From Halorientalis marina (GTDB lineage: Archaea; Halobacteriota; Halobacteria; Halobacteriales; Haloarculaceae): DNA of 64,000 nt. Made by a program: the position numbers and the translations under genes. Positions 8,397 through 16,623 of the stretch are shown here, in pieces. The stretch's first letter is position 1. Every line of letters starts with the position of its first letter. Below the pieces are notes generated by a model. The model worked only from the letters and a program-made list of their open reading frames with translations, ran no database searches and was not told where the DNA came from. Where the stretch lies: the NCBI RefSeq assembly GCF_023028345.1, contig NZ_CP095487.1, positions 3,286,001-3,350,000 of the forward strand, read 5' to 3'.

Positions 8397-9407
8397 ATGG
8401 AGACGCCGCTGTGGACCGACGCACACGCGCCGGACATCGACGACCTCCCACAGGAGGGGGTCCGCGAGTCGCTGTGGGGCGCCGTCGACGAACCGCTGAA
8501 TCTCGTCGTCCACGGCCCAAAGGGCAGCGGGAAGACGGCGGCCGTCCGGGCGCTGGCCGAGGAGACCCACACCGACCCCGACAACGACTTCATCGAGATC
8601 AACGTCGACGACTTCTTCGGGCTGACGAAAAAGGAACTCGGCGAGGACCCGCGCTTCGCGTCGTTCATCACGCCCAAGCGCCGCCGGGAGTCCTCGAAGG
8701 CCGACCTCATCAACCACGTCCTCAAGGAGTCGGCCAGTTACTCGCCGGTGTCGGGCGAGTACAAGACGATCCTGCTCGACAACGCCGAGTCGATGCGCGA
8801 GGACTTCCAGCAGGCGCTGCGTCGCGTGATGGAGCAGTACTACGAGGCGACGCAGTTCGTCATCGCCACGCGCCAGCCCTCCGCGCTCATCCCGCCGATC
8901 CGCTCGCGGTGTTTCCCGATTCCCGTCCGGGCACCCACCCACGACGAGATTGTGGGCGTCCTCGGGGACATCGTCGAGGCCGAAGGCGTCGAGTCCGACA
9001 GCGAGGGAATCGAGTACGTCGCCGGCTACGCCGACGGCGATCTTCGGAAGGCCATCCTCGGCGCACAGACGACCGCCGAGGGGGAAGGCGAGATCACGAT
9101 GGATGCGGCCTACGAGGCGCTCGGCGAGGTCGGCACCGACGACCGCGTCGAGGCGATGCTCGACGACGCCGAGGCCGGCGCGTTCACGGACGCCCGCTCG
9201 ACGCTCGACGACCTGCTCGTCGACGAGGGGTTCAGCGGCGAGGAAGTGCTGGAGGACGTCCTCCGCGTCGCCCGCTCGCGGTACGACAGCGACCGGCTGG
9301 CGGAGGTCCACCGAGTCGCGGGTGAAATCGATATGGACCTGCAGTCGGGGACGAACGACCGACTGCACATCGCGCACCTCCTCGCCACCCTCGGCGAGGG
9401 GTCGTGA
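8397..9407 (+). CDS. rfcC: RFC-like AAA+ ATPase (replication factor C small-subunit type, RfcC)
   Basis: This 336-residue AAA+ protein belongs to the clamp-loader branch. The P-loop GPKGSGKT is at residues 40-47. Walker B reads ILLDNAES, so the catalytic DE pair is shifted to DNAE. The RFC box with Arg finger appears as IRSRCF. Sensor 2 is at GDLRKAI, and a C-terminal helical collar follows. Haloarchaea encode a divergent second small subunit besides RfcA (here at 57474), and this gene fits it. The altered Walker B suggests a structural or weak ATPase subunit of the pentameric loader that opens PCNA (27137). The last 34 bases of coding sequence are repeated just after the stop codon. Confidence 0.85.
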   Translation: METPLWTDAHAPDIDDLPQEGVRESLWGAVDEPLNLVVHGPKGSGKTAAVRALAEETHTDPDNDFIEINVDDFFGLTKKELGEDPRFASFITPKRRRESSKADLINHVLKESASYSPVSGEYKTILLDNAESMREDFQQALRRVMEQYYEATQFVIATRQPSALIPPIRSRCFPIPVRAPTHDEIVGVLGDIVEAEGVESDSEGIEYVAGYADGDLRKAILGAQTTAEGEGEITMDAAYEALGEVGTDDRVEAMLDDAEAGAFTDARSTLDDLLVDEGFSGEEVLEDVLRVARSRYDSDRLAEVHRVAGEIDMDLQSGTNDRLHIAHLLATLGEGS

Positions 9408-9457
9408 CGCGGTCGGCGTGAGCGAACGACCGATTGCACATCGCGCACCTCCTCGCC
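9353..9457. repeat. 34-base direct repeat duplicating the RFC-like gene 3' end
   Basis: Bases 9353-9386, inside the RFC-like coding region, recur at 9424-9457 after the stop codon, with one mismatch (period 71). Weaker similarity continues for about 20 bases on the right. The second copy can be read as the same NDRLHIAHLLA peptide but has no start and no meaningful frame around it, so it is a fossil of the gene's C-terminus. Confidence 0.8.
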
Positions 9458-9465
9458 GCTCTCGA

Positions 9466-10926
9466 TCAGGGTCGCTCCGCGTCGTCGCCCCACCCTGGTT
9501 GGCCGTCGAGGATCCTCTTGAGGCCGGTGAGCGGTTCGCCGACCTGGACGCCCTCGTCGGTGATTTCGAACTCGTGCATCGTCCGCTCGAAGTCGCTGAC
9601 ACGCTTTTTCAGGACACCGACGACCTTCCGGAGTTCGCCGTCCACCTCCGCGTACCGCATGAAGACGATGTTGTCGGCGAGGTAGCTGATGCCGGTCGCC
9701 GTCGGGCCGACACTGCCGAGCATCTCGTCGACCTCGTCGACGAGGAGGACCGTCACGCCGACGTTGGTCAGGTACCGACACAGCGCGTGGAGCTTCCGGG
9801 CGGGGTCCTGCTCGTCCCCCTGGATCGCGAGTCGATAGCCGGCGATGCCGTCGATCATCACGACCTGGGCCCCCCGGCGCTCGACCTCTTCGCGGACCAT
9901 CGCCGCGAACTCCTCGGGTGAGCGGGCGAGCGACTCGATCTGTTCGACCGTGAGGTGGTCCCCGTCGGCGAGGTCGCTGACGGGGAGGCCGATGGAGTCG
10001 GCGCGGTGGGTGTAGGTGGCCCGCGACTCCTCGAAGAGGTAGACGGCCGCCCGTTCCTCGCGGCGAGCGGCCTCGGTAACGAACAGCGATCCAGTCGTCG
10101 TCTTGCCGACGCCGGTCGGGCCGCTGACGACGGTCACGGTCCCGCGCTCGATCCCGCCATCGAGGAGGGCGTCGAAGCCGAGCGTCCCCGACGGGATCGG
10201 CTCCGTGTCGAACACCTCGGAGTGTTCGTCCGGGACGAGCCGCGGGAACACCGAGACGCCGTCGTCGGTGATCCGCATGGCGTGCGTGCCGCCCTGCCGG
10301 TCCGAACCGCGGAACTTCGGCACCGAGAGCGAGCGGCGGTCGCCCTCGCGTTCGAGCGTCACGATACCGTCACTCGGGTACTGGATGTCGGCGTCGGGAC
10401 TCGACGGCGTGTCCTGTGCGGTGTACAGCACCGTCGCACCCCGCTCACCGAGGTACCGCACGAACGCGAGCACCTGCTTGTGGAACGGGTGGTCGTCGGG
10501 TACGATGTGCCGGAGCCGCGTCAGCGGGTCGACGAACACCCGGTCGGGGTCGACCTCGTCGATGCGGTCGACGATGGTCTCGGTCAGCGACGCCCCCTCC
10601 ACGTCGCTCGGGGCGAAGATATCGTCGGACTGCTCGTCGACGAAAAACGACGAGTCGGGGCTCAGGTCCAGCCAGTGGAGGCCCCCGAGGTCGAGGCCCA
10701 GCTGCGCGGCGTTTCGCTCGGCGTCGGCACGGGACTCTTCGAGCGTGATGCACAGCCCCGACTCGTCGTCGAGCCCGGCCGTCAGGAAGTGATACCCGAG
10801 CACCGTCTTTCCGGACCCGGGCGCGCCACGAACGAGGTAGTTCCGGCCGCGAACCAACCCACCACACAGCACGTCGTCGAGGCCGTCGATCCCAGTCGAC
10901 ACGCGCTCCAGGGTGGTCTCGGACAT
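9466..10926 (-). CDS. Double-domain KaiC/RAD55-family ATPase
   Basis: This 486-residue protein contains two RecA/KaiC ATPase modules in tandem. The first P-loop is GAPGSGKT at residues 34-41 with CITLEES after it; the second is GPTGVGKT at about residue 290 with YLFEES, giving a Glu pair typical of KaiC-like enzymes. The Walker B-like strands are RVFVDPLTRL and VVMIDGIAGY. Such archaeal proteins are usually called circadian-clock or RAD55-like and act in signalling with histidine kinases; a clock role is not implied. ATG 10926 is chosen because a TATA-like sequence (GTATAAC on the minus strand, 10949-10955) sits about 27 bases upstream and an upstream extension is poor. The gene converges on the RFC-like gene. 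Confidence 0.85.
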   Translation of the reverse strand: MSETTLERVSTGIDGLDDVLCGGLVRGRNYLVRGAPGSGKTVLGYHFLTAGLDDESGLCITLEESRADAERNAAQLGLDLGGLHWLDLSPDSSFFVDEQSDDIFAPSDVEGASLTETIVDRIDEVDPDRVFVDPLTRLRHIVPDDHPFHKQVLAFVRYLGERGATVLYTAQDTPSSPDADIQYPSDGIVTLEREGDRRSLSVPKFRGSDRQGGTHAMRITDDGVSVFPRLVPDEHSEVFDTEPIPSGTLGFDALLDGGIERGTVTVVSGPTGVGKTTTGSLFVTEAARREERAAVYLFEESRATYTHRADSIGLPVSDLADGDHLTVEQIESLARSPEEFAAMVREEVERRGAQVVMIDGIAGYRLAIQGDEQDPARKLHALCRYLTNVGVTVLLVDEVDEMLGSVGPTATGISYLADNIVFMRYAEVDGELRKVVGVLKKRVSDFERTMHEFEITDEGVQVGEPLTGLKRILDGQPGWGDDAERP

Positions 10927-11003
10927 ACGGTCGGGAAGACGCCATCGGTTGTTATACGTTGTCGCCCAGGATTCAGGACTGATAGCGGTCGGACCGAAAG
11001 CGG

Positions 11004-12041
11004 TCACGCCTCCCGCGCCAGCACGAGCAGGTGGCGGGTCAGCGACCGGTGGACGCGGCGCTCGAACCGGTCCGTCACTCGCCAGCCGGCCGCTCGCGCG
11101 GCGTCACCCCACGGACGGTCCGCGACGACGACCGCCCGCGGCGCGACCCGGCGGGCATCCGCGAGGGCGCCGGCGACCAGCTCGGAGAGGGGCTGGTTCG
11201 CGATCTTGGACTGCCGGCCGTAGGGGGCGTCGAAGACCACGCCGTCGACGGCGTCGTCGGGGAGCGGGAGGGCCGTGGCGTCGCCAACCATCGTGTGGGC
11301 GCGGCCCGGTGCCGGCAGGGGGTCGGCTGTCGGGGCAGTGTCGCCCTCGGGCGCGAGATAGCGGTCGAGGTTCGTCGCTGCGCCGGCTGCCATCTTCCGC
11401 TGGGCGTCGATGCCGAGGACGTCCGCGCCGACGAGGCCGGCCTCGACGAGGACGCCGCCGGTCCCACACATCGGGTCGAGGATCGTCCGCCCGGGTCGGG
11501 CACCGGCGACGTTCGCGAGCGCGCGGGCCAGGAGCGGGTCCATGCTCCCGGGCTGGAAGAAGGGGCGGTCGGTCGGTTTGCGCGTCCCGAAGTCACGGAC
11601 GCTCTCGGCGGCGAGCCAGCCGAGCGCGCAGACGCCCTCGGCGTCGGTGTCGGCCGCGCCCGAGAAGACCGCCCGGAGGACGTGATCGGGGTCGTCGAGG
11701 TCGACGGCGAACCCGCGGTCGACGAGTACTTGACCGAGTTCGCGCTCGACGGCCTGCGTATCGACGCCGGTCAGCCCCCGCACGTCCCGGGCGCGGACGG
11801 CGACGGTCCCCGAGCGGTCGAGACTCGCGGCGTCGAGGAGCGCGCGGGCGCTCGGTCGGTCGGGTTCCGTCGTCCCGAGGAGGGCGCTCGCGCGGTGCGT
11901 GAGCGCGAGACCGGCCGCGCGGTCGGTGGGCGCGCGCGCCGTGGCGAGGCCGGGGGCGAGCGCCTCGACGGCGCGCGCCGCGCTTTCCGCCTCCCGCCTG
12001 GCGAGGGCGTCGTCCTCGCCGGCCAGTTCCAGCAGGTACAC
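11004..12041 (-). CDS. trmG10: tRNA (guanine-10-N2)-dimethyltransferase
   Basis: This 345-residue enzyme resembles archaeal TrmG10, which methylates guanosine 10 of tRNA with S-adenosylmethionine. The N-terminal half is a THUMP-type RNA-binding module (residues 1 to about 140, ending near VRARDVRG). The C-terminal half is a Rossmann methyltransferase with LDPMCGTGGVLVEA as the AdoMet loop and a FDAPYG motif near residue 270, a DPPY-type active site with Ala in place of the first Pro. Start is a GTG at 12041, supported by a TATA box (TTAAAC on the minus strand, 12065-12070) 24-29 bases upstream; an upstream in-frame ATG would extend through this promoter. It is divergent from tbp. Confidence 0.85.
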   Translation of the reverse strand: MYLLELAGEDDALARREAESAARAVEALAPGLATARAPTDRAAGLALTHRASALLGTTEPDRPSARALLDAASLDRSGTVAVRARDVRGLTGVDTQAVERELGQVLVDRGFAVDLDDPDHVLRAVFSGAADTDAEGVCALGWLAAESVRDFGTRKPTDRPFFQPGSMDPLLARALANVAGARPGRTILDPMCGTGGVLVEAGLVGADVLGIDAQRKMAAGAATNLDRYLAPEGDTAPTADPLPAPGRAHTMVGDATALPLPDDAVDGVVFDAPYGRQSKIANQPLSELVAGALADARRVAPRAVVVADRPWGDAARAAGWRVTDRFERRVHRSLTRHLLVLAREA

Positions 12042-12120
12042 GACCGTTGCTGACCGCGCGCGACGTTTAACCCTCCCGGTCACCGCCGCTTCCAGCCCCC
12101 ACTTAACGACAACCGTTGCC

Positions 12121-12204
12121 GGTTTCGAAACCACTCGCCGCCCTGACTTATCACGGACAGGTACCAACCTTTATAAGCCTTAAATACGAGTTTTAAGTCG
12201 AGAC
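12121..12204. promoter_or_regulatory. tbp promoter with 12-base palindrome between divergent genes
   Basis: A perfect palindrome GGTTTCGAAACC lies at 12121-12132, midway between the trmG10 and tbp starts. Downstream is an AT-rich promoter with TATA-like TTTATAAG (12170-12177) and CCTTAAATA (12178-12186), 19-35 bases before the tbp ATG. The palindrome could be a regulator site or a shared upstream element; its function is inferred. Confidence 0.6.
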
Positions 12205-12768
12205 ATGGTTGACCCCAAGGAAACAATCAATATCGAGAACGTCGTCGCGTCGACGGGTATCGGCCAGGAGCTGGACCTCCAGAGCGTAGCGATGGACCTC
12301 GAAGGGGCGGACTACGACCCCGAGCAGTTCCCCGGGCTGGTCTACCGCACGCAGGAACCGAAATCCGCGGCGCTCATCTTCCGGTCGGGCAAGATCGTCT
12401 GTACCGGCGCCAAGAGCACCGACGACGTCCACGAGAGCCTCCGGATCGTCTTCGACAAGCTCCGTGATCTGAATATTCAGGTCGACGACGACCCCGAGAT
12501 CGTCGTCCAGAACATCGTCACCTCCGCGGACCTGGGCCGCAATCTCAACCTCAACGCCATCGCCATCGGCCTCGGGCTGGAGAACATCGAGTACGAGCCC
12601 GAGCAGTTCCCCGGGCTGGTCTACCGGCTCGACGAGCCGGACGTGGTCGCGCTGCTCTTTGGCTCCGGGAAGCTCGTCATCACCGGCGGGAAACAGCCCG
12701 AGGACGCCGAGGAGGCCGTCGACAAGATCGTCTCCCGGCTCGAAGAGCTGGGCCTCCTCGAAGGCTGA
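12205..12768 (+). CDS. tbp: TATA-box-binding protein
   Basis: This 187-residue protein is the general transcription factor TBP. Two direct repeats of the saddle domain are clear: INIENVVASTGIG...LDL and IVVQNIVTSADLG...LNL, each followed by YEPEQFPGLVYR-like and LIFRSGKIVCTGAK-like strands. The protein bends the TATA element and recruits TFB and RNA polymerase. The C-terminal stop after LLEG leaves the short acidic tail usual in haloarchaea. Several tbp genes often occur per haloarchaeal genome; this one has the general, well-conserved form. The promoter upstream is itself strongly TATA-containing. Confidence 0.97.
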   Translation: MVDPKETINIENVVASTGIGQELDLQSVAMDLEGADYDPEQFPGLVYRTQEPKSAALIFRSGKIVCTGAKSTDDVHESLRIVFDKLRDLNIQVDDDPEIVVQNIVTSADLGRNLNLNAIAIGLGLENIEYEPEQFPGLVYRLDEPDVVALLFGSGKLVITGGKQPEDAEEAVDKIVSRLEELGLLEG

Positions 12769-12823
12769 CGACGCGACGACCGCCGAACGCAGGGTACAAA
12801 CGAAGCGGGACCGAAGGACGGCT

Positions 12824-13210
12824 ATGTTCCCGTTGCAGGCCGACCCGACCGGGGGCGGACCGCTGGCACTCGTCGTCACCTTCCTGCTCGTCGCGCTTTT
12901 TTACGCGTTCACGCTCCACCTGGCAGCGACCTTCTTCATCGGCGACGTGCCGAGCCAGCGAGCCGCGTACGTCGCGCCGGCGCCCGCGCTGGTCTCACTC
13001 CTGCTCCAGCGGTGGGGGACCACCGCCGGCATCGTCTCGCCGAGCATCGGCGCGGGTATAGCCATCCTCGCGACGCTGATCGCCGACGCCTTCGCCATCA
13101 GTTTCGTCTACCGGCTCCGGTGGTCCTCGACGGTCCCGCTGACCCTCCTGCACTTCGGCTTCGCGGCCGTCCTCGGGTTCGCCCTGAACAACATCTTCGG
13201 GTTCTTCTGA
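12824..13210 (+). CDS. Membrane protein (DUF7473-like)
   Basis: This 128-residue protein has about four transmembrane segments: ALVVTFLLVALFYAFTLHL, then AAYVAPAPALVSLLL, GAGIAILATLIADAFAISF and VPLTLLHFGFAAVLGFAL. It matches the general pattern of small haloarchaeal membrane proteins found downstream of tbp; the family number is given from memory and is tentative. It lies 55 bases after the tbp stop and may share its transcript. A very strong hairpin at 13274-13300, followed by a run of T at 13311-13315, could end that transcript. Confidence 0.65.
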   Translation: MFPLQADPTGGGPLALVVTFLLVALFYAFTLHLAATFFIGDVPSQRAAYVAPAPALVSLLLQRWGTTAGIVSPSIGAGIAILATLIADAFAISFVYRLRWSSTVPLTLLHFGFAAVLGFALNNIFGFF

Positions 13211-13273
13211 GGGGAAACCGGTGCGGCGACGGCCACTGGCATCCGCCGAGGCCCGCAGGGCGGAGGCGGTTCT

Positions 13274-13373
13274 CTCGGCGCGACCGGCGGTCGCGCCGAG
13301 CAGTCCTAAATTTTTGCGAGTAGTGCGGGACCGGGGGTCCCGCGTACCGTGCGAACGGGCGCGGAGCGCCCGT
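13274..13373. repeat. Palindrome cluster with terminator-like hairpin
   Basis: Three perfect hairpins with three-base loops lie in a row: 13274-13285/13289-13300 (12-bp stem), 13325-13332/13336-13343 (8 bp) and 13355-13362/13366-13373 (8 bp). The T-run 13311-13315 after the first suggests termination of the tbp-side transcript. The style matches the clusters near 1 kb, 1.7 kb, 22.5 kb and 23.1 kb, though the GTGAACC...ATGCTC signature is absent. Confidence 0.65.
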
Positions 13374-13415
13374 GAGCAGAGGGGGTTCGCCGTAGGCGGT
13401 CCCTCGAAGGAAAAT

Positions 13416-14264
13416 TTACTCGACCATCCGCTCGATCTCGGTCACCAGAATATCGCTCGCGCCCTCGGCTTTCAGGTCGGTGATCGTCTCGAACACCTGG
13501 TCTTCGTCGACGACCACGTGGACGGCCACCATATCCGACCCCGCGATGTCCATGACCGTCGGTCCCCCGAGTCCGGGAATGACGTCCTCGACCGCGTCGA
13601 GGTCGTCCTCGGGCACGTTCATCATGAGGTAGCGCTTGCCTTCGGCGGATTTGACGGATTCCAGTGCCATCCGCACCTGCTCTACTTTCTCGTCGTCGAC
13701 CACGTCCGGGCGGGCGAACAGGCGGACGGAGCTTTCGAGCACGTCGGCGACGACGCCCAGGCGGTTCATCCGGAGGGTCGTCCCGGTCGAGGTGATGTCG
13801 ACGATGGCGTCGGCGATGTCGACGTGGGGCGTGAGTTCGGTCGCGCCCGAGACCTCCGTGATGGTCACGTCGACGCCCTGCTCGTCGAAGAACTCGCGGG
13901 TGATCGTCGGGAACTCGGTGGCGACGGTGCCCCCTTCGAGGTCCTCGACACCCTGGACGTCGCCGTCCTCGGGCGCGGCGAGGACGAGCTTGCACTGCCC
14001 GAACCCGAGGTCGAGCAGTTCGACGAGGTCGCCGCTGGCGTGTTCCTCGACCTGATCGAGGCCGGTGATGCCGATGTCGGCGGCGCCGTCGGCGACGTAC
14101 TCGGGGATGTCCGCGGCGCGGGCGTAGAGGACGGTCACGTCGGGGTCGACGGTGTCGGCGTACAGTTTCCGGTCGGCCCCGTCGACGACGTGCAGGCCGG
14201 CCCGGTCCAGCAGTTCGACCGACGGATCGTGCAGGCGCCCCTTGTTGGGCACGGCGATGCGCAT
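13416..14264 (-). CDS. hisG: ATP phosphoribosyltransferase, long form
   Basis: This 282-residue enzyme catalyses the first step of histidine synthesis, joining ATP and PRPP. The N-terminal [11 protein letters not shown] is the classic HisG opening. The PRPP-binding segment appears as [14 protein letters not shown]-terminal ACT-like regulatory domain (from about residue 205, [14 protein letters not shown]) identifies the long form, which forms hexamers and is feedback-inhibited by histidine without HisZ. The ATG at 14264 is the conserved start. The gene is isolated from other his genes; it is divergent from the deaminase gene starting at 14394. Confidence 0.96.
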   Translation of the reverse strand: MRIAVPNKGRLHDPSVELLDRAGLHVVDGADRKLYADTVDPDVTVLYARAADIPEYVADGAADIGITGLDQVEEHASGDLVELLDLGFGQCKLVLAAPEDGDVQGVEDLEGGTVATEFPTITREFFDEQGVDVTITEVSGATELTPHVDIADAIVDITSTGTTLRMNRLGVVADVLESSVRLFARPDVVDDEKVEQVRMALESVKSAEGKRYLMMNVPEDDLDAVEDVIPGLGGPTVMDIAGSDMVAVHVVVDEDQVFETITDLKAEGASDILVTEIERMVE

Positions 14265-14393
14265 ACGGACTACTGGACGGCCCCCGGGCAACTGTCTTTC
14301 CCCTCCGGCCGGTTCCGCGAGCGAGTCCGGGTCGGCCGACCGACGGCGCTGCGACCCGGTGGATTGAGTACCCGGGCGGGCCAACCCGCGGCC

Positions 14394-15698
14394 ATGACGA
14401 CGCTCCGAATCGCGGGCGGGCAGGTACTCCGGCCGGACGGGGACGTCGAGCGCGGGGATGTCCTCGTCGACCGGGACGCCGGCGACGTTCTCGCGGTCGA
14501 AGCACCGAACGAGACCGTCGACGCCGCCGACGAGACCCTCGACGCGACGGACGGGCTGGTGGTCCCCGGTCTCGTGAACGCCCACACGCACGTCGCGATG
14601 ACGCTGTTGCGCGGCCACGCCGACGACAAGCCGCTGGACGCCTGGCTCCAGGAGGACATCTGGCCCGTCGAGGGGGAGCTCACCGCCGAGGACGTGCGGG
14701 CCGGCGCCCGCCTCGGGATTCTGGAGATGATCCGCTCGGGCACCACCTGTTTCGGGGATATGTACTTCTTCATGCCCGAGGTGGTCGCCGCCGTCGACGA
14801 GGCCGGCGTCCGTGCGCGCCTCGGCTACGGTGCGATTACGGTCGGCAACGACGACGAGGCGGCCCGCGAGGAGATGCGAACGGGGCTCGAGTTCGCGCGG
14901 GAGTACGACGGCGCCGCCGACGGTCGCGTCTCGACGGCGTTCATGCCCCACAGCCTCACCACCGTCGGCGAGGAGTACCTCCGGGAATACGTCCCGACGG
15001 CCCGCGAGGAGGGGATTCCCGTCCACTTCCACGCCAACGAGACCGAAGAGGAGGTCGACCCCATCGTCGAGAACCACGGCGATCGGCCCCTCGAATACGC
15101 CGACGACGTGGGGATGCTCGCGGAGACGAGTTTCCTCGCCCACGGCGTTCACACGGACGCGACCGAACACGACCTGCTCGCCGAGCGCGGGACGGCGGTC
15201 GTCCACTGCCCGGCCTCGAACATGAAACTCGCGAGCGGGATGGCGCCGGTCCAGGCCATGCTCGACCGGGGAGTGACGGTGGGGCTGGGCACGGACGGCG
15301 CGGCCTCGAACAACGACCTCTCGATGTTCGACGAGATGCGCGACGCTGCCATGCTCGGTAAATTGGCCGCCGACGACGCCGCCGCCGTCGACGCCCCGAC
15401 CGTCGTCGAGATGGCGACACAGGGCAGTGCCGCCGCCCTCGGCGTCGACGCCGGCCGGATCGAGTCCGGCGCGACGGCCGACCTCGCCGTCCTCGACCTC
15501 GATGCCCCCCACCTCACGCCGCGTCACGACCTGGTCAGCCACCTCGTCTACGCCGCGAGCGCCAGCGACGTGCGCCACACCGTCTGTGACGGACAGGTCC
15601 TCATGCGCGACCGCGAGGTCCTGACCCTCGACGCCGACACGGTCGTCGCCGAGGCCCGTGAGCACGCGACGGCACTCCTCGACCGCGCCGCGGAGTAG
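14394..15698 (+). CDS. mtaD: Amidohydrolase: adenosine / SAH / 5'-deoxyadenosine deaminase type
   Basis: This 434-residue metal-dependent hydrolase belongs to the MtaD/DadD/ATZ-TRZ branch of the amidohydrolases. The metal-binding HTH in [13 protein letters not shown], the later HFHANE and AHGVH histidines, and the terminal Asp in [10 protein letters not shown] are all present. TRZ relatives deaminate 5'-deoxyadenosine, methylthioadenosine or S-adenosylhomocysteine. The presence of ahcY 2 kb downstream supports a role in clearing adenosyl by-products of methylation, although the exact substrate cannot be read from sequence. ATG 14394 is chosen as the conserved N-terminus ([12 protein letters not shown]). 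Confidence 0.88.
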   Translation: MTTLRIAGGQVLRPDGDVERGDVLVDRDAGDVLAVEAPNETVDAADETLDATDGLVVPGLVNAHTHVAMTLLRGHADDKPLDAWLQEDIWPVEGELTAEDVRAGARLGILEMIRSGTTCFGDMYFFMPEVVAAVDEAGVRARLGYGAITVGNDDEAAREEMRTGLEFAREYDGAADGRVSTAFMPHSLTTVGEEYLREYVPTAREEGIPVHFHANETEEEVDPIVENHGDRPLEYADDVGMLAETSFLAHGVHTDATEHDLLAERGTAVVHCPASNMKLASGMAPVQAMLDRGVTVGLGTDGAASNNDLSMFDEMRDAAMLGKLAADDAAAVDAPTVVEMATQGSAAALGVDAGRIESGATADLAVLDLDAPHLTPRHDLVSHLVYAASASDVRHTVCDGQVLMRDREVLTLDADTVVAEAREHATALLDRAAE

Positions 15699-15753
15699 TA
15701 TCGCGACCGAGAACGAGCGCCGCCAGAACCTATCACTGGTTCTATCATCCGAG

Positions 15754-15868
15754 GATTCCCGATTCGATATTAAACCCCGAGAGGTCTTTTTGAACGTTCT
15801 TCTCGATTATGAAGCCGTTTTGGACGGAATGAACGAAGTGAACGGGAGTCGGGGTTTAATCGGGAGTC
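15754..15868. repeat. Interrupted inverted repeat ahead of a secreted-protein gene
   Basis: The 12-base arm at 15769-15780 is a perfect reverse complement of 15849-15860. Similarity continues outward: GATTCCCGAT at 15754-15763 matches the complement of 15859-15868 with one mismatch, so the left arm equals the right plus about seven inserted bases. The pair encloses roughly 68 bases. The right arm overlaps the TATA-like GTTTAAT 26-32 bases before ATG 15886. It could be an operator pair or the ends of a tiny non-autonomous element. Confidence 0.65.
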
Positions 15869-15885
15869 TCGTGTTGTCGCAGGTG

Positions 15886-16614
15886 ATGACACGGACGAAA
15901 CTACTCGCAATCGCACTGGCGTCGATCCTGGCTATCGGGGTCGTCGGCCCGGCGGCGGCCGCGACCGGTCCGTCGGTCGCGGCCGATTCGTCGGCCGACT
16001 CGTCCCCGGTCTCGTTCGCGTTGCAGGACAACGAGACGGACACGAACGAGACGGATGACGACCTGAACGAGACCGACGACGACCTGAACGAGACCGACGA
16101 CGACCTGAACGAGACCGACGATGACGGCAACGAGACGGAGAACGAAACCGACGACGGGAACGTCTCGTCGCCGTTCGGCCAGCAGTTACAGGCGTACATG
16201 ACCACGCTCGACAACAGCTCGTCGAACGAGTCGGCGAACGAGACCGACGAGCCGCGTGGCATCCTGATCGCGACGTGGGTCGTCGCGAACAACCCCGGGA
16301 ACGCACCGGACCACGCGGGACCGCCGGCACACGCCGGCCCCGGCGGTGACGACGGCAACGAGACCGAAAACGAGACCGAGCGCGGCCCACCGGGTGACCG
16401 GGAACGCGGCCCGCCCGGTGACGACGGGCAGGGACCTCCGGACTGGGCCGGCCCCGAACCCGGTGAGGACACCGACAGCGAGGAAAGCGAGAGCGAATCC
16501 GATACCGAGGATTCGGATGACGGCGAGGACGACGACGAGAACGACGCCGGTAATGGCAACGGCAACGGCGGCGGCCCGCCGGCCAACCCCGGTGGCGGCC
16601 CGCCCGGTCGATAA
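15886..16614 (+). CDS. Secreted acidic repeat protein
   Basis: This 242-residue protein has a signal peptide (TKLLAIALASILAIGVVGPA, cleavage near AAAAT). A tandem NETDDDL repeat follows, copied nearly identically in DNA as a 21-base unit around 16062-16125. Later segments are rich in Asn-Glu, then Gly-Pro (GPPGDRERGPPGDDG) and Asp-Ser, ending with GNGNGGGPPAN. No enzymatic motif is visible; it is probably a disordered exported or envelope protein heavily decorated by N-glycosylation at the many N-x-T/S sites. ATG 15886 is selected because it places the hydrophobic leader at the N-terminus and has a TATA box in register. Confidence 0.65.
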   Translation: MTRTKLLAIALASILAIGVVGPAAAATGPSVAADSSADSSPVSFALQDNETDTNETDDDLNETDDDLNETDDDLNETDDDGNETENETDDGNVSSPFGQQLQAYMTTLDNSSSNESANETDEPRGILIATWVVANNPGNAPDHAGPPAHAGPGGDDGNETENETERGPPGDRERGPPGDDGQGPPDWAGPEPGEDTDSEESESESDTEDSDDGEDDDENDAGNGNGNGGGPPANPGGGPPGR

Positions 16615-16623
16615 CCGACGTAG

